DNA of 64,000 nucleotides from Nageia nagi. Taxonomy: Eukaryota; Pinophyta. The stretch covers positions 138,012,001 to 138,076,000 of the forward strand of contig JBITNC010000001.1 of NCBI GenBank assembly GCA_050084985.1, written 5' to 3'. The translations under genes were made by a program, and so were the position numbers. Below the pieces are notes generated by a model, which was not told where the DNA came from, searched no databases, and saw nothing but the letters and a program-made list of their open reading frames with translations. Positions 12,200-25,181 of the stretch are shown piece after piece (positions within the stretch are counted from its first letter, which is position 1; every line of letters starts with the position of its first letter).

Positions 12200-13620
12200 T
12201 ATCATTTTATCATCAAACATCATCAATTGTGTCTTCTCATCAAGTTTTTATTTTAAATCTTATCATCTTAGGAGTCTATACTAGAGCTTACTCCTCTTTT
12301 GCAATCCTCTAGCAATGGAGATTACGAGGTAGGATAGAAGTCACTCAACTGCTAACATCATCATAAGTCTTCTTTGTCTTTGTATCTTTTTCATCATTTT
12401 GTCTTCATCATTGTTGTCATCACTTGTCATAATTTCATCTTATTTTCCTTATCAATATATCATTTTGTCTTTCTCTTATTTGTCTTTGCATATCATCATT
12501 TTCTTTGTGCTTTCATCAAGTGTTCCTTGCATCTTATCATCATTATCATATCATCATAGGCACATATCTTTGAGGTCTATTTGACTCAACATCATTATCA
12601 CTATCCATAGGTCCCATTTCCCAATGATAATGCAATCACTTAGGTCACAATCATATTATCAGGTTTCCTAACAATCATATTATTGACCATCATGGCTTAT
12701 GAGGGATATCTAGTCTTGTGAAATAAGTGATAATGACTTTGAGATAGATAAATCTCTTTGTTCATGTTTTCATCTTTATCATTCATCAATGAGCAATAAC
12801 CATATCATTATCATGAGTTTTGATTTTTGTAGCATATCTCCATCATGATCAATGAACACTTAACAATGGTCAATTGATGTTTTGTTGATATCACCTTTGT
12901 TCATCCATCATACCATAGTTTGAGAGTCAAGATACTATCTCTCTCAAGTCAAGTTCAACACCCTCACATCATACACATTGGCTTTTGCATGGTCTTTGAG
13001 TATAATCCTTTGCTTTTTATTATTTGAAGCAAATTTATCATTATCTTGTTGTGATCATACCATGAGCATTATCCTCCTTATGATCCATTTAACATGGGAT
13101 AAAGAAGTAACCATCTTATTATTATCATAGCATGAACATCATCCCTTATGATCCATTCAACATGGGGCAAGGAAATTATTAGCATTGTCATCTTTTTGAT
13201 CCATTAAACATGGGGCAAAGATTATCATTTTGAGCATTTATCATCCGTTGCGATCCATTAAACATGGGGCAAGGTAGTCATTAGCATTATCTCCCTTGCT
13301 ATCCATTCAACATGGGACAAGGTTAGCATTTGTCACTTTATCTACCATTACTTGGGGTAAAGTTATCATTGATCACATCATTGAGCATAACATATCACAA
13401 GCAAAACATAATATCATATTTCCATAAATTGGATCATTTAGCATTGGGCATATCTTTGAGAGCATTTAACATTTATCTCTTAGCATGAGGTATATTTGTA
13501 TACCTATGCCCATCCAACATCCTTGTCAATAAAATAATATTGAGAATTTATCACACATCATTGATCATCGTCATCATCATATATTTGATAAAAATTAATC
13601 TTTTCATTAGCAAATCATGA
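12200..13620. repeat. ATCAT-rich tract with tandem repeats of about 62 bp
   Basis: The tract is full of ATCAT words. From about 13,080 to 13,370 a unit of about 62 bp recurs roughly six times, with the core GATCCATTMAACATGGGGCAA. Tandem arrays between coding part and 3' LTR are known for Tat/Ogre-type gypsy elements. The position after a gypsy gag relic and before a possible polypurine tract fits that, but this is inference. Confidence 0.75.
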
Positions 13621-13681
13621 CATATTGGAATTTTGTGCTAAGTCTTGCATGCTTGCAAGACTCAACTCAAAAGGAGGTATT

Positions 13682-14943
13682 TGTAGATACCTCAAAATTA
13701 CATATCTTGAGCACACCTATCCTATCCAGTAGAAGCATTAGTCAACCTGATCAGTCATATCCAAATCATCTAATCATGTTAGTTTGCGATCTAGCCTATC
13801 AATTAGTTAGTCAATATGTCAATCAATCTTGAAACCCTAATCATCCTACCAATCAACTAGTTGAGCTACCAGTTAGATTTATGTCTTGTCTATAAGTCAA
13901 AATCATTGTATTTCACTTCCTCTAACTCCTTTTGTGAATTTTAACTTTCATTTTTGTCCAATCCAAACCTTAACTAGTCATTGAACTAATGGAATTAAGA
14001 CCAAAGACCCAATTCCTATATACCTAAGATTATATGAAAGCTCTCTTAAACTCAAGGCATAAACAATCTCACAAATTAACACCAATGTAAAGTGGTTTCT
14101 CCAATCATGGGAGTACATCTACTAACTAATATCTTTCTCATTCATAAATACAACTCTCTTATAAGACATCTTTCTTCCTCTCCTAACACTAATTCTAGAG
14201 CATAACTTTACTTCAACTTTTAGTGTGTGATCTCAAGGAGAGGGCCTTATATTTATAGGCCAAAATCCTCCCTTGGATAATATTTTTAACCAACGTACAA
14301 AAATATGACATGCTTCACCTGTTTACCCAAGGGGCATGCTCATAAGAATGAGTGTATGATAAGTTACATTATCATATTCACTTAAATACTTAAGGTATCT
14401 AGGGATACCTTTAAGTATTGATGAATTTACAAGAGGAACCTTCCAAAACCTTACAATAATGCATTATACATTCCAACACAAACCCTAAGTAGTAGCCAAG
14501 CATTCAAGCACCCAAACATCATTATGTTATAATTTTAGGAGAAACCATGAGTTCGCAAAGGATCCATCCACCTTTCTAAAGGAATATTGAGGTATAATCA
14601 TGATTTATCAATGTCGTATGCTTGCATGTTATGTTTTTTGAATTTTTGTAGGTATTTATAAGTATTTAGAGTCTATTGGAGATATTGAAAGAGAGCATTG
14701 TATCCACCTTAACATAATATTTATTTTCTATATGCATGTAGCTTGCATATCATCATTTATCAATTTAGAAAATAGATTTTTAATATGAAATAACATATTA
14801 GTATAAATATTTTACATTCATGTTATTTTATAATAAAATTCAATAAAAAATAATTCATTCAACATTAGTATATCATAGTATCATATCATTAGGCATTGTG
14901 TTATTTTCTACCATTTGTGTGATTACAAATAAGGGGGCTTACA
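13682..14943 (+). mobile_element. candidate gypsy LTR, interrupted by a copia LTR
   Basis: A purine run (AAAAGGAGGTATT) ends where TGTAGATACCTC begins, as expected for a polypurine tract beside a 3' LTR. A matching CA end lies at 14,943. The interval contains the copia-type LTR at 13,982-14,478. A weak primer-site-like TGGTATCTAGC follows, which is unexpected for a 3' LTR. No second copy exists in the window, so the ends are unconfirmed. Confidence 0.3.
13982..14478 (-). mobile_element. solo LTR of the A/B copia family
   Basis: The order of motifs follows the LTRs of elements A and B: a GGTTTCTCC...GGGAGTACATC block, clustered CTCTTA/TTCCTCTCC words, the minus-strand TATA box (plus-strand TATTTATAGGCC) and AAGGTATCT...CCTTTAAGTATT. 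It ends CCAACA, where the others end CTAACA. No internal copia sequence adjoins either end and no clear target duplication remains, so it is a decayed solo LTR. Divergence from A and B is substantial. Confidence 0.65.
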
Positions 14944-16390
14944 TTGGTATCTAGCATTCTAGCTCATCTTCAAAGTCTTAAAGTCTTTGTGGTTGAAGCT
15001 ACCCTCTAACATTTTGTGCATGCAAGTGTTAGATATCTAAAAATCAAGGATCACAAAAATAAATCAACTCTCCATCATCCATATTTTATTGTGTGTCTTT
15101 CGGATCTTTATTACAAGGAACTTCAGGTGGGAATAAGATACTACACTTCATACTCTTTGCTTCCCTTCAAAGCTCTCAGTTAGACATGGGCTTTTTACTA
15201 GTACCCTTCAACTTAGATCCTTTTACTCTTATTAACCTTTTCTTTATTTAGGTAATATTTTCTTCATCATATAATTACTAAATTTAATATCCTAGTCATA
15301 ATTCTAAGGAACAAACTAGGTTTGGGACTTTGTCTAGTATTGGATAAAAGCTTGTTGCTTCTGTAAGGTCCAGTTATTATTTTTCAAATTAGCTTGTAAG
15401 TTCTTTGATCATTCCTTAGCATTATTTGGGTCAAATCTCTTAACCTTTTGATAGAAGTTTCTCCATTTAGCCTTAGGGACTACCTCTCCACTAGTATCAT
15501 GTAAAAGGGACTAGCATTTGCATTCTTCCATAATTGTTCATATGTAATTTCTAAAACTACATGAAATTTGGTAGGCTTGGTACTGATGTTATTCAATTTT
15601 GTGGTGAAGGCTCCATCAAGGTCATAATCCCATGCTACCTTGACGTCTTAGAGCTACAACTTGTGCATTCTCATGGTAATAAGGAACCAATAGTTCTTAG
15701 CTCTAATGGTGATTCCTCCATAAATGAATGGAGGTTTATATATTCTTTTTTTTCCCTACATTTTTTCTAATTATTTCTATGTAATCCATTTATAAACAAT
15801 ATTCCATGTTTAATACCTAATTGGTAACCAAATTTATTCTCAATTTGCTCATAACATCAACATGAAGATACAAAATTGGAGCTCCTTTTATAAGTGAAAG
15901 TGCAAGACCCAAGAAGAATTGTAGGAAGTCATAATAAGGGATATCAAGTCTCATTTTTTTTCCACTAGTCTACCAACCAAGGCTTCCCATCTTTGCCTTG
16001 CATGCTTAGCTACAACCCAAGAAATATTTTTAGATGTTAATACATTAACAACCAACAAATATATGAATAGTAATAAAAATAGAGTAGGCTAGCACACGGG
16101 CTAGCAAGGGAAAATAATATTTTCTTGATAAGTATTGATAAATATTCAATCCAATTGAAGAGAATAGGCTCAAAGAATTGTAAAATTACATGTGCCATGG
16201 ATAATTATTCTTTTATGACTATTTTATCAAATTCCCATCAGAACACAATAGTAAGCATGGATAAAATTATTTGTAAGTTGATTTTATATGCCATAATATT
16301 TTTATCTTGCATCAACATACTAGGGAAAGTAGTTATAGCATTCTCATTCAAGCACCTTAACATATGCAATTCATAAAATTTATTTGGTTT
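14944..16390. other. no gene recognised
   Basis: AT-rich sequence. A 69-codon plus-strand frame at 15,561-15,770 has no recognisable domain and is probably spurious. The minus strand downstream of the gypsy integrase relic may contain further decayed coding sequence. Confidence 0.5.
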
Positions 16391-16399
16391 ACTAATATT

Positions 16400-16815
16400 C
16401 ATATATATTAGAGAAGCTTGTATCCAAGAGGGAAAAATGCATCTATTATCACTTGTTATGATAAATCCAAAATCATTTGATCTTCATCATTTTCAATACA
16501 AATTTTTTTAATATTCACCCTTAATTTTAAAGAAATAATCAATTTAGGATACGGGTGAAATCTTTTGGGGATGAAATGTATGAGAAAAGAGCCTTTATGG
16601 ACATACTTAATATTATCAACACTAACCTTCACATATCACTTTGTGGTTGTACTCTTTAGATCTTCAAAATGCCTATGAATATTTGTATCTATGTAATCTT
16701 CCATATCATTAATCCATTGAGGGACATCAGTATATTTTCTAAACATGATAATGGATTTACTATGAAGCTTCATTGTGTAATTTTTGCAATATTTCATCCT
16801 TTTCTCCGCACTCAT
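16400..16815 (-). pseudogene. coding-like relic, product not recognised
   Basis: From an ATG at 16,815 (MSAEKRMKYCKNYTMK) the minus strand reads through FRKYTDVPQWINDMEDYID and, after one stop at about 16,636, through KRFHPYPKLIISLKLRV. About 130 codons carry a single stop, unlike the AT-rich flanks. It lies downstream of a gypsy integrase relic in the same orientation, where some plant gypsy elements keep an extra ORF. I do not recognise the family. A decayed host fragment is the alternative. Confidence 0.35.
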
Positions 16816-17084
16816 CCTTCTTGATAGTTCTTGGTTGATATCTGAGCTCGAGCATTAAAAAAATAGTTGGAAGTTGAGTTATCTATTAGAAACTATGAGA
16901 GTGATGATGATATTATGATAAGGCATAATGAATTTAAATGAAACCTTGCATTAGCCACAATCACATGCCTAAGAATTTGAACCTAATAGAAGTGATCACA
17001 TTCTAATTAATATTCTAAATAATTTGCACACTTTTCAAAACAAATTGTATTTACATATAGTACATCCACTAAGTGGCGATATGT

Positions 17085-17885
17085 CCCACCTATTACACAA
17101 CATAGTGTTTTAAATGTTAGCCATTGATGATGATTAGTAAAATTTGACCATCCATTTATGCCAACTCCAATGCATTACATTCCTTCTATTTAACAATTAG
17201 GTAGGGCCTAGATCATAGGGGGTCATATTTTTTGTGCTTATCGGGTTTAGCCCTATCTTCATCCCCCTTTAATACCAAAACCCCCTTATTTGAAATTTTT
17301 ATGGATGGTTTATTATTATCTAACCACATTTTAATAATATTATTTCTTTTCTCTATCTTGAGTAAGCTTGATTCCACATCTCTTCTATATGTAATAATTC
17401 ATTCATGCGTGATTGCATGGGATCAATGTATAACGTCTCATACTATCAGATTAATTTGGGCACAAAGAGCTCAATATGAGTTGGTAGCAATGCTCTTTTC
17501 CCATAAATAAGCATGTAAGGAGAAGAACTAATTAATGAATTGTGTTGTCTGGTCTATCCATTGAGAAAAATGAAGCTTTGTGTAATAGTTCCTTTGATTA
17601 TCACCAACCATCCTATTAAGAATTATGAGTAAATTCTTATTTGTAAAGTTAGATAAACCATTGCTTGTAGATAATAATTTGAATAAATATTTTAATAAAT
17701 ACCATATTTTGTTGCTAACTCTATGACTTTCCCTCCTCGAAATGCATGAACATTATTTGATATCATAGTTTGTGGAATTTTGAAACAAGTTATGATTCAT
17801 TCCATGATATGAATGGTCATTTTGTGATTTGCAGTCTTAGTTATCACAACTTCCTCCCACCTAGTTGTTTGAATTTATAATACAA
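17085..17885 (-). pseudogene. Ty3/gypsy integrase relic
   Basis: The minus strand encodes WEEVVITKTANHK, FKIPQTMISNNVHAFRGGK, ELATKYG and a degraded YYPQGNG-like motif. After several stops comes a C-terminal part with RAKPDKHKKYDPL and KECNALELA. This is the core and C-terminal region of a gypsy integrase. The second catalytic aspartate of the usual SDNG motif reads N. Several in-frame stops make it non-functional. No RT is visible upstream of it. Confidence 0.75.
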
Positions 17886-17999
17886 TATTGTATATGTGTA
17901 AATAAATTAGGTATATTCTTAATTAATTGACAGTTAAAGGAACATATTTAACATCTAAGTTAGGAGGAAAAATATTTTTTTAATGATATGGAATAATCC

Positions 18000-18172
18000 A
18001 CTAATTATAAAATATGGGTTATCCATGTATGCTGATGTGGAGCCCCATCCATTTTTTATTAATCATATTTCCAAATGTATATGTAGACCCACACACTTAT
18101 GATGAAATTGTGCATATATGTAACCATTAAATAAGAATGGATGAAAATCCTTCCACCTACCATTCTCACATA
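18000..18172 (+). mobile_element. left part of an LTR interrupted by element A
   Basis: This stretch, with its continuation at 24,771-25,169, is best explained as an older plus-strand LTR into which element A inserted. The continuation carries a TATA box and is followed by a primer-binding site. The left border is not resolved. Confidence 0.4.
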
Positions 18173-18177
18173 ATGTG

Positions 18178-18691
18178 TGAAAGAAGAAGAAACCTCCTTC
18201 ACCTAAGATCACCTTGGAATGTTCTTTCTACTTCAAGTAACAACTCAAGAGACAATATTTCAATCACACACAAGTAAGATAAATCATGTATAATGGTTCC
18301 TCTAAAGGTGAGAGTAATCCACTATAAGCAAGATTCTATTACTTCTCAAGATTCACAAAACTCTCTTATAACATTAGAATTCTCTTCTCCTATCAACCTA
18401 CACTCTAAGAGCATAATTATCCTGCAAATTCAAGTGTGGAAGGCTTAAGGAAGGCCTTCTATTTATAGGAGAAAGATCTATGCACATGGGATGTGCATCT
18501 TCATACCCATAAGATGGCTATGAGGTTGAGTAGAGGAGAATATTAAATTCACTAAATACTTAAAAGGTATTTATGATTCTTTTAAGTATTTAAGTAAGTT
18601 TAATTAGAGAGTTACACTAGGAGAAGATTTATTATTCTTTATATACCTTTTACAGAATAATATTTATAATAGTAGATTATTAATTCTAACA
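18178..18691 (-). repeat. 3' LTR of element A
   Basis: This is the left copy on the plus strand, 514 bp. A minus-strand TATA box (CCTATAAATAG) lies near 18,462-18,472. It adjoins the polypurine tract. Confidence 0.92.
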
Positions 18692-19459
18692 CTCCCCCTT
18701 AATGCAATATTGGGGTAGAGAGAAGATAAGATATAAAGAGAGTGTAAGAGAGTTCTCCTCTATAAGAAATACAATCAAAGATGAGAACTTGACATTTTGA
18801 TAAGTAATATAATCTAGCCAAAGATTAACTACATAACCATTTAACAAATGGTTTATAATACATCAATTATCAACCATAAATAGTTTCAATGTACAAGCAG
18901 TATTCACTCAACAATATGTTGACATGATGAACCTCCATGAGCCTACGTACTCGAAGTAAGTAGCTCGTAATTTCAAGAAGAATCCTACAAGCTATAAGCA
19001 ACTCATAAATAAGATCAATTACATGCATCATATATTCATATCAACATAAGATAAATGAATCAAATAATGCCATCCATAAACTAATCAAATGGTGCACTAT
19101 AAGTCATCGCAAAGATGCCAAGCAAACTCATTATCACATGCTATATAAGAAACACACATGTTGATCATCATTATAAAAATAGGATATACATCCAATCATG
19201 CACATACAAGTTCCTCACATATGGATAACTAAATAGTGCCAACATACACATACTAGTTCCTCATACATGGATAACCAAATAGTGCAAGAAGTGTAAAAAC
19301 AAGTTCATCTCATGTGAATAACTAAACAATACCAACATGCACATACTGGTTCCTCAAACATATTAAAGAACAAAAAAAATGTACACAAAGATCAACACTA
19401 TATAGCCAAAAGATCCTCATAGAAGTGAAGTTTTCATTACAAAAATTGAATTAAAAAAA

Positions 19460-22100
19460 AACTCCACTCCCCCTTGAGGATAACTTCACTAACCTGAGAG
19501 ACCCTCAAAGCTTGTAGAACTGAGTGTCAAAAAGGGGCTTTGGGGAACAATTCAATGGATTTTTTATTCGATGGACAATATTGAAATTGCAAGGTGCCAT
19601 TCATAACTTTCTCCTTGATGAAATGTGCTTAGATTTCAATGTTCTTTATTCTCTAATGGAAAATAGGGTTTTTGGCTAAAGCAATGGCAAACTAATTATC
19701 TGGAGATATCAAAGATGGGCCAACCTCCTCATACCCAATTTTTTTTAGAATATGCCTAAGCTAAATCACTTCTTGGGCTGCAATAGTTATAGCTCTATAT
19801 TCTTCTTCTGTGATGGAAAAAGTGACTATAGGCTTCTTGTAATACTAAGAGATAGCACCTAATACAATATAAAATACATAGGAAAAACTGGATTTTCTAT
19901 CATCTCTTTCACCCCCATAGTCAGAATTAAAGAACCCTAAGAGAACAAAACAAGGCAACTTAATAAACTTGAGGGCAAGATCCTTTGTGCCCATAATATA
20001 TCTCAAAATTTTCTTAGCAACATGAAGATGCTCAACATAAGGTTTGTGTATAATTCTTGCCATTAGATTCATTGCATAGGTAATATCTAGCCTAAAGATA
20101 GTTAAATAAAGAAGACTACTAATAAGCTACCTATACTCTATAGCATTTGCCAATTGAGAGTTTGAGCTAGTCTCAAGCTTGATTTCAGGAGCAACATGAA
20201 TAGCCATAGGCTTACACTATTTCATTCCAAACTTTTGCAAAATATTTGAGATATATTTTGACTTAGTAAGGTAGGTACAATCATTACATTGATATAATTG
20301 CATACCAAGGTAGTAGTGCAAGAGACCAAGATTAGTCATCTCATATTTTGCCTTAAGTTTGGTTATGCACTCATTTATGATCACCATATTATTCTCCATG
20401 ATCAAAAGATCATCCACATAGAGAAGAATTAAGACCAATTCTTTTCCTTCATTGAGCACATAAAGATATGAATATGAGTAGCATTTGGAAAATTCAAGAG
20501 TCTCAAAATACCATGGAATATTTTTATACCATGGATTGAATGCTTGCTTAAGTCCATAGAAATACTTCTTTAGCTTGCACACATAAGAATCTTTTCCTTG
20601 CATAAAAAACCCTTCAAGATGACTCATAAAGATTTCAAAATCTAATTAACCATTGAGAAAAGCACTCTTTATATCAAGCTGAAGCACCTTCCAATATTAA
20701 GCTACAAAAAGAGTAAGGATCAATCTAATCATAGCCCATATTTTCTACTGATGCAAATGTTTTTTCATAATCAATTCCATACTTTTGAGCAAAACCCTTA
20801 GCAACCAACCTTGCCTTATATTTCATAATTTCACCCTCACAATTGTACTTAATCTTATAAATCCACTTATTTTCAATTACATTCTTTAAGGATGAGTCTA
20901 GAAATGAGTCCCAAGTTCTATTTTTCATAAATACCTCATATTCCAATTTCATACCATCCATCCAACAAGCATATTTAGACATATACTTAAAGGTTGAAGG
21001 CTCATTATGATTGTTGATTTTAGTAAGGAGAGACTTATTCAAATTCATGCTTCTAGTTATCCTCTAAGTCAGAGAATTTTTCTCTTGAGGCAACTTATCT
21101 GAAGATATATCCAACCTCATTGAATTTGATATTCTTTGAAATACAAATTGCTTTTACTGAAGGAGAGTAGATCCTATACCCTTTATGTTTAGTATCATAT
21201 CCCATAAAGATGCATTTCTTTGACTTATTATCCAACTTCTTCCTTTTCTCAGAAACTACGAAGGAAAATGCTTCACATCTAAAGATTCTTAGATGTGAAA
21301 TATCAAGTTTCTTTCATATCCATGCCTTGTATGGAGTTTTTTCCCTCAACTAATTTTGTGGGACACCTATTCAAGGTGCAGATAGTAGTTCTAATAGCTT
21401 CACCCTATAAAAATTTAAGAAGATTTCCCATCATACATCTGGCCATATCCATTATGGTCCTGTTCTTCCTTTCTGCAACACCATTTTGTTGTAGAGTGTA
21501 AGGGATAATAAATTGCCTTTTTATCCCATGCTTTACAAAAAATTCAATGAACTCATTAATTACATATTCACCCCCATTATCCAACCTTAGCAATTTGATC
21601 TTCAAATTGGATTGATTTTTGACTAAAGCCATGAATGCCTTGAACATATCAAAGGTTTGATCTTTCTGCTCTAATAGATACCCAAAATTCATCCTACTAA
21701 AGTCATCAATAAAAGTAAGGAAATAAGATGCTCCTCCAAGAGATTTAGTTTGAAAAGGACCTATCAAATATGAATGAATAAATTGAAGAGGTTGAGATGC
21801 CCTAATTGTCTTGTCTTTCTCAAATTTTTACCTTTTCATTTTTCCTAAGATGCAATTTTCACAAAGGCTAATGGAGGGTGAAATAAGAGAAAATCCTTTC
21901 CCAAGATCTTGATCCTTCATGAGTTGAATACTCTTATGGTTTATATGGCCTAAACATTGATGCCAAAGGTTGCATTTAGAACAAATATTTGAAGCAAGGC
22001 ATAACTTAGAAGGCACTTGATCAACTATTAAAAGGTCATTCTTAATCGATCCTTTTATAAAGTTGGAAAATCCTTTTCTTAAAATATAAGAATTCAAAGT
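19460..22100 (-). pseudogene. copia A pol: integrase, RT, RNase H
   Basis: Reading downstream on the minus strand: the integrase zinc region (WHQCLGHINHKSIQ, then CENCILGKMKR) at about 21,828-21,960; the integrase core with FIDDFSRM and RLDNGGEY at about 21,570-21,710; RT start (KYKARLVAKGFAQKYGIDYE) at about 20,780; RT catalytic YVDD (LLYVDDLLI) at about 20,420; and RNase H with SDYGGERDDRKS at about 19,900. Integrase, RT and RNase H are separated by frameshifts and stops, and HSDLMGP of B reads HSYLIGP here. The YVDD itself is intact. It cannot make a complete polyprotein. Confidence 0.88.
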
Positions 22101-22109
22101 GAACTCAAA

Positions 22110-23260
22110 GGTATATCCCTTTATTGCAATTTAAATAACTGACAAAAGATTCATCCCTAAATTAGGCAAAAAGAGCACATTTTCAATCACCTTTCCATGC
22201 ATCAATACGCTTCCAATCCCTTCAACTTCTAGCATAGAGTTATCACCTATTACTACAACATAATTCATATGTTTGTAAAAGTTTTTAAAATTATTCCTTT
22301 CAAAGCTCATATGATTAGTAAAACCTAAATCTACAAGCCAATCATTTGTAATAGTATGATGTTTGGAATAAAAAGCACAAACATAAGCACCTTTCTTATT
22401 CTTCTTTCCTTTGAAGTTGTCCACATTTTCTTTGCCTTTGCCATTTTCCTCACTCTTTTTCTTAAAGAAATGGTTCTCTTTATGACCATAGATACTAAAA
22501 TAGTTATAATTTCCCTCAAAATGTTTCTTAGGCACATGAGGTTTGTTTAACTTTTCTTTGTGATCATGATGATTGTCCTCATACGTCTTTGCATTTTTCC
22601 AAGGATGAGCATGATGGGTCTTCTTGTGATTTTTGAACTTCTTCTTGAAGTGAGTCATCTTAGTTGCACTTAAATCAACATTTTGATCCTTTTAAGAATA
22701 AATCAATACCTTCTTGTTGATGTTCTCTTCATATTTCAAGAGAATTATAGATAGATTATCTAAAGATAAGACTTCCTTTTCATCATCAAGCCTAGTCTCA
22801 ATAACAATCACGAAGTGACTAAAATTTATTGAGAGGATTTGTAAGATGATGAACACCATAAATTCATAATTTATCCAATTATACCCACAACTTACAAGCT
22901 GATTCCTAAGATCAATAATCTTATTCAAGTATATTGCCACACCTTCATCCTCTTCTTGATGAGATTGTAAGAGTTTTTGAAGGATGGTGAATCTTCTTGA
23001 AAACTTAGACTCAAGGTATATCATATTAAGCTTATCCCAAGATTCTTTGGAATATGTTGAGGTTGAAATCATGAGAAAAACTTTGTCTAAAATTTCCCTA
23101 AAGATCATAGAAGTTGTCAACTCATTCTTATTGTTATAGACCTCCAATGCTTTAGCTTTTGTTGGAAAAACTTGATTCTCACTTACGATTTTCTAAAGCT
23201 TGCATGCTTGAAGTTTTGATTTCATTTTTCATTCCTAAATACTATAGTTGGAACCATCAA
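22110..23260 (-). pseudogene. copia A gag and protease
   Basis: The gag core has LQKLLQSHQEEDEGVAIYLN and VFIILQILSINFSHF. It is followed by a basic region and a ruined zinc knuckle: YNYFSIYGHKENHF, where cysteines expected at three positions read Y, F and F. The protease motif reads WLVDLGFTNHM, so the DSG catalytic triplet has become DLG. The frame shifts at about 22,680. Compared with element B the order is identical, so A and B belong to one family. Confidence 0.85.
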
Positions 23261-24255
23261 GGATGTGATTAGATGAAAAGAAATCTCCTATTTCTAGAAA
23301 AGAAAGATTAATTGATTAAATCTTAAGAAACATCAACATAAGAATATCCAATCACAATTGCAAGTAGCAAAATATTCAACCATGTAACTTACAAAATATT
23401 TAACCAACTATGAAGCATATAACTATCATAACAATTGCAAGTAACCAAGTAACCAATAAACTAATCATGTTTAATATTATTGCAATTGAAAGAAACTTGT
23501 ACAAATTTATAAAAAGAAATTGACAAGTTGTAGGTTAGTAGCTTTGTTGGGCTAGTAAATTGTAGTTTGCAAGTTGTAGGTTAGTGTTATAATATTGTAA
23601 GTCATATTACTTCACTTTGTTTAACTTTAAGTAGTTGAAGGTTAGTTTTGTTTAACTTTAAGTAGTTGAAGGTTAGTAAGTCCTAATCTACAATTGTAGT
23701 TAGCATTTGAGGTTAGTGTTTGTAGTTAGTATTTGAAGTTAGTGCACATTTTACCATTGACTTAACTTGATTTGAGCATTTGTTGATTACTTTAATCACA
23801 AAAAGGAACCACATACAACAAGGGGTTAGCAGTTTCCCTAATTTTGGGTTAGTTACAAAGAAGGATCTAGGAAATTTTCAACATGCTCATATATAGAAAA
23901 AGGGTTGATTAACACCAACTTGATTAAGGAAGATATAGTTCAAGAGGAAGAGTCATTTTCTTAGACATAAAAGTATTTGAGTCTATTGTATAACGAGTTT
24001 GAAAGTGAAACATGAGGGCTATGACTTCATTCTTTTTTCCAATAAGGATTATCCATTTTTGCATTTTGTCTTCATATTCTTTCTTCTTTGCTTTCTTCCA
24101 AAGCTTTTCCACCTTCTTATCAAGCACCTTAATTATTGTGATAGGAATCCTTACTTTTGTATGCTTAGAATATATGATACAAACACTCCTTGAAGGATTT
24201 TACCTCAAAAAGTAAGGAGTAGGATGAACCTATAAGGATGGCTCTGGATGCTAAT

Positions 24256-24765
24256 TGAAAGGATAAGAAACCTCCTTCACCCAAGATCACCTTGGAGTAT
24301 TATTTATACTTCAAGTAACAACTTAAGCAAAAATAATTCAATCACACATAAGTAAGATAATCATGTATAGTGGTTCCTCTCAAGGTGAGAGTAATCCACT
24401 CTAAGCAAGATTCTATTACTTATCAAGACTTACAAAACTCTCTTACAACATTAGAATTCTCTCCTCCTATCAACCTACATTCTAAGAGCATAACCATACT
24501 TCAAACTCAAGTGTGGAAGACTTAAGGAAGACCTTCTATTTATAGGAGAAAAATCTATGCTAATGGTATTTGCATCCTCATGCCCATAAGATGGACATGA
24601 GGTTGAGTGGAGAATGTTAAATTCACTAAATACTTAAAAGGTATTTAGGATACTTTTAAGTATTTAAGTGTGTTTAATTAGAGAGTTACATTAGGAGAAG
24701 ATTTATTAATCTTTAGATACCTTATAAAGAATAATATTTATAATACTGCATTATTAATTCTAACA
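24256..24765 (-). repeat. 5' LTR of element A
   Basis: This is the right copy on the plus strand, 510 bp, ending at the ATGTG target duplication. The minus-strand TATA box lies near 24,536-24,546. It differs from the 3' LTR at roughly one position in ten by hand count. Confidence 0.92.
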
Positions 24766-24770
24766 ATGTG

Positions 24771-25169
24771 AGGATATGTATATTCTATAGACTATGGTAT
24801 TTCCCTTGGGTAAAAGGATGAGCCAAAGTGGGATTTTAGCCTATAAAAGGAAGGCTAGAATTTGATGTAAAACATATAGTTTTGGAGAATATTGTTATAC
24901 TAATATTGATGAACTAGAATAGGGATACCTCATGTTAGAAAAATTTGGAATTATGGCCATAGAACCAAATTCTTTGTAAAGCATTTGTTCAAAAGATTAG
25001 TAAATTGATGTTAAAGTGAATGTTTCCTCTCCAAGTGAAAAGAGAGGTTTTAACACTATATATTGATGTTATTATTAGCTTAAATTTGTGAGATTAAGTA
25101 GGATGATTAAGAGTTAATGAGTTGGAAATACAAGTGATCTTGGTTATGAAATTATTCAATTACATCATA
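24771..25169 (+). mobile_element. right part of an LTR interrupted by element A
   Basis: A TATA box (TATAAAA, 24,842-24,848) within AGCCTATAAAAGGAAGGCT, then about 300 bp ending ...ACATCA, then TGGTATTAAAGC at 25,170-25,181, a two-mismatch match to the initiator-Met primer site TGGTATCAGAGC. This is the layout of a plus-strand 5' LTR. No internal coding domain was found downstream, so only a remnant is left. Confidence 0.5.
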
Positions 25170-25181
25170 TGGTATTAAAGC

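Larger units (their letters stand above)
18178..24765 (-). mobile_element. Ty1/copia retrotransposon A (full structure, decayed)
   Basis: The element is 6,588 bp on the minus strand. LTRs at 18,178-18,691 and 24,256-24,765 begin TGTTAGAATTAAT and end CA in element orientation. They are flanked by the 5-bp direct repeat ATGTG at 18,173-18,177 and 24,766-24,770. A polypurine tract (18,692-18,700, read as AAGGGGGAG) adjoins the 3' LTR and a degraded initiator-Met primer site adjoins the 5' LTR (about 24,241-24,253). Gag, protease, integrase, RT and RNase H occur in copia order with many stops. By hand count the LTRs differ at about 54 of about 510 positions with many transversions, so the insertion is old. 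Confidence 0.93.

Noticed and set aside
14944-14964. Primer-binding site after 14,943
   Set aside because: TGGTATCTAGC matches the initiator-Met site only in its first seven bases, and a primer site is not expected after a 3' LTR. Kept only as a doubt on that LTR.
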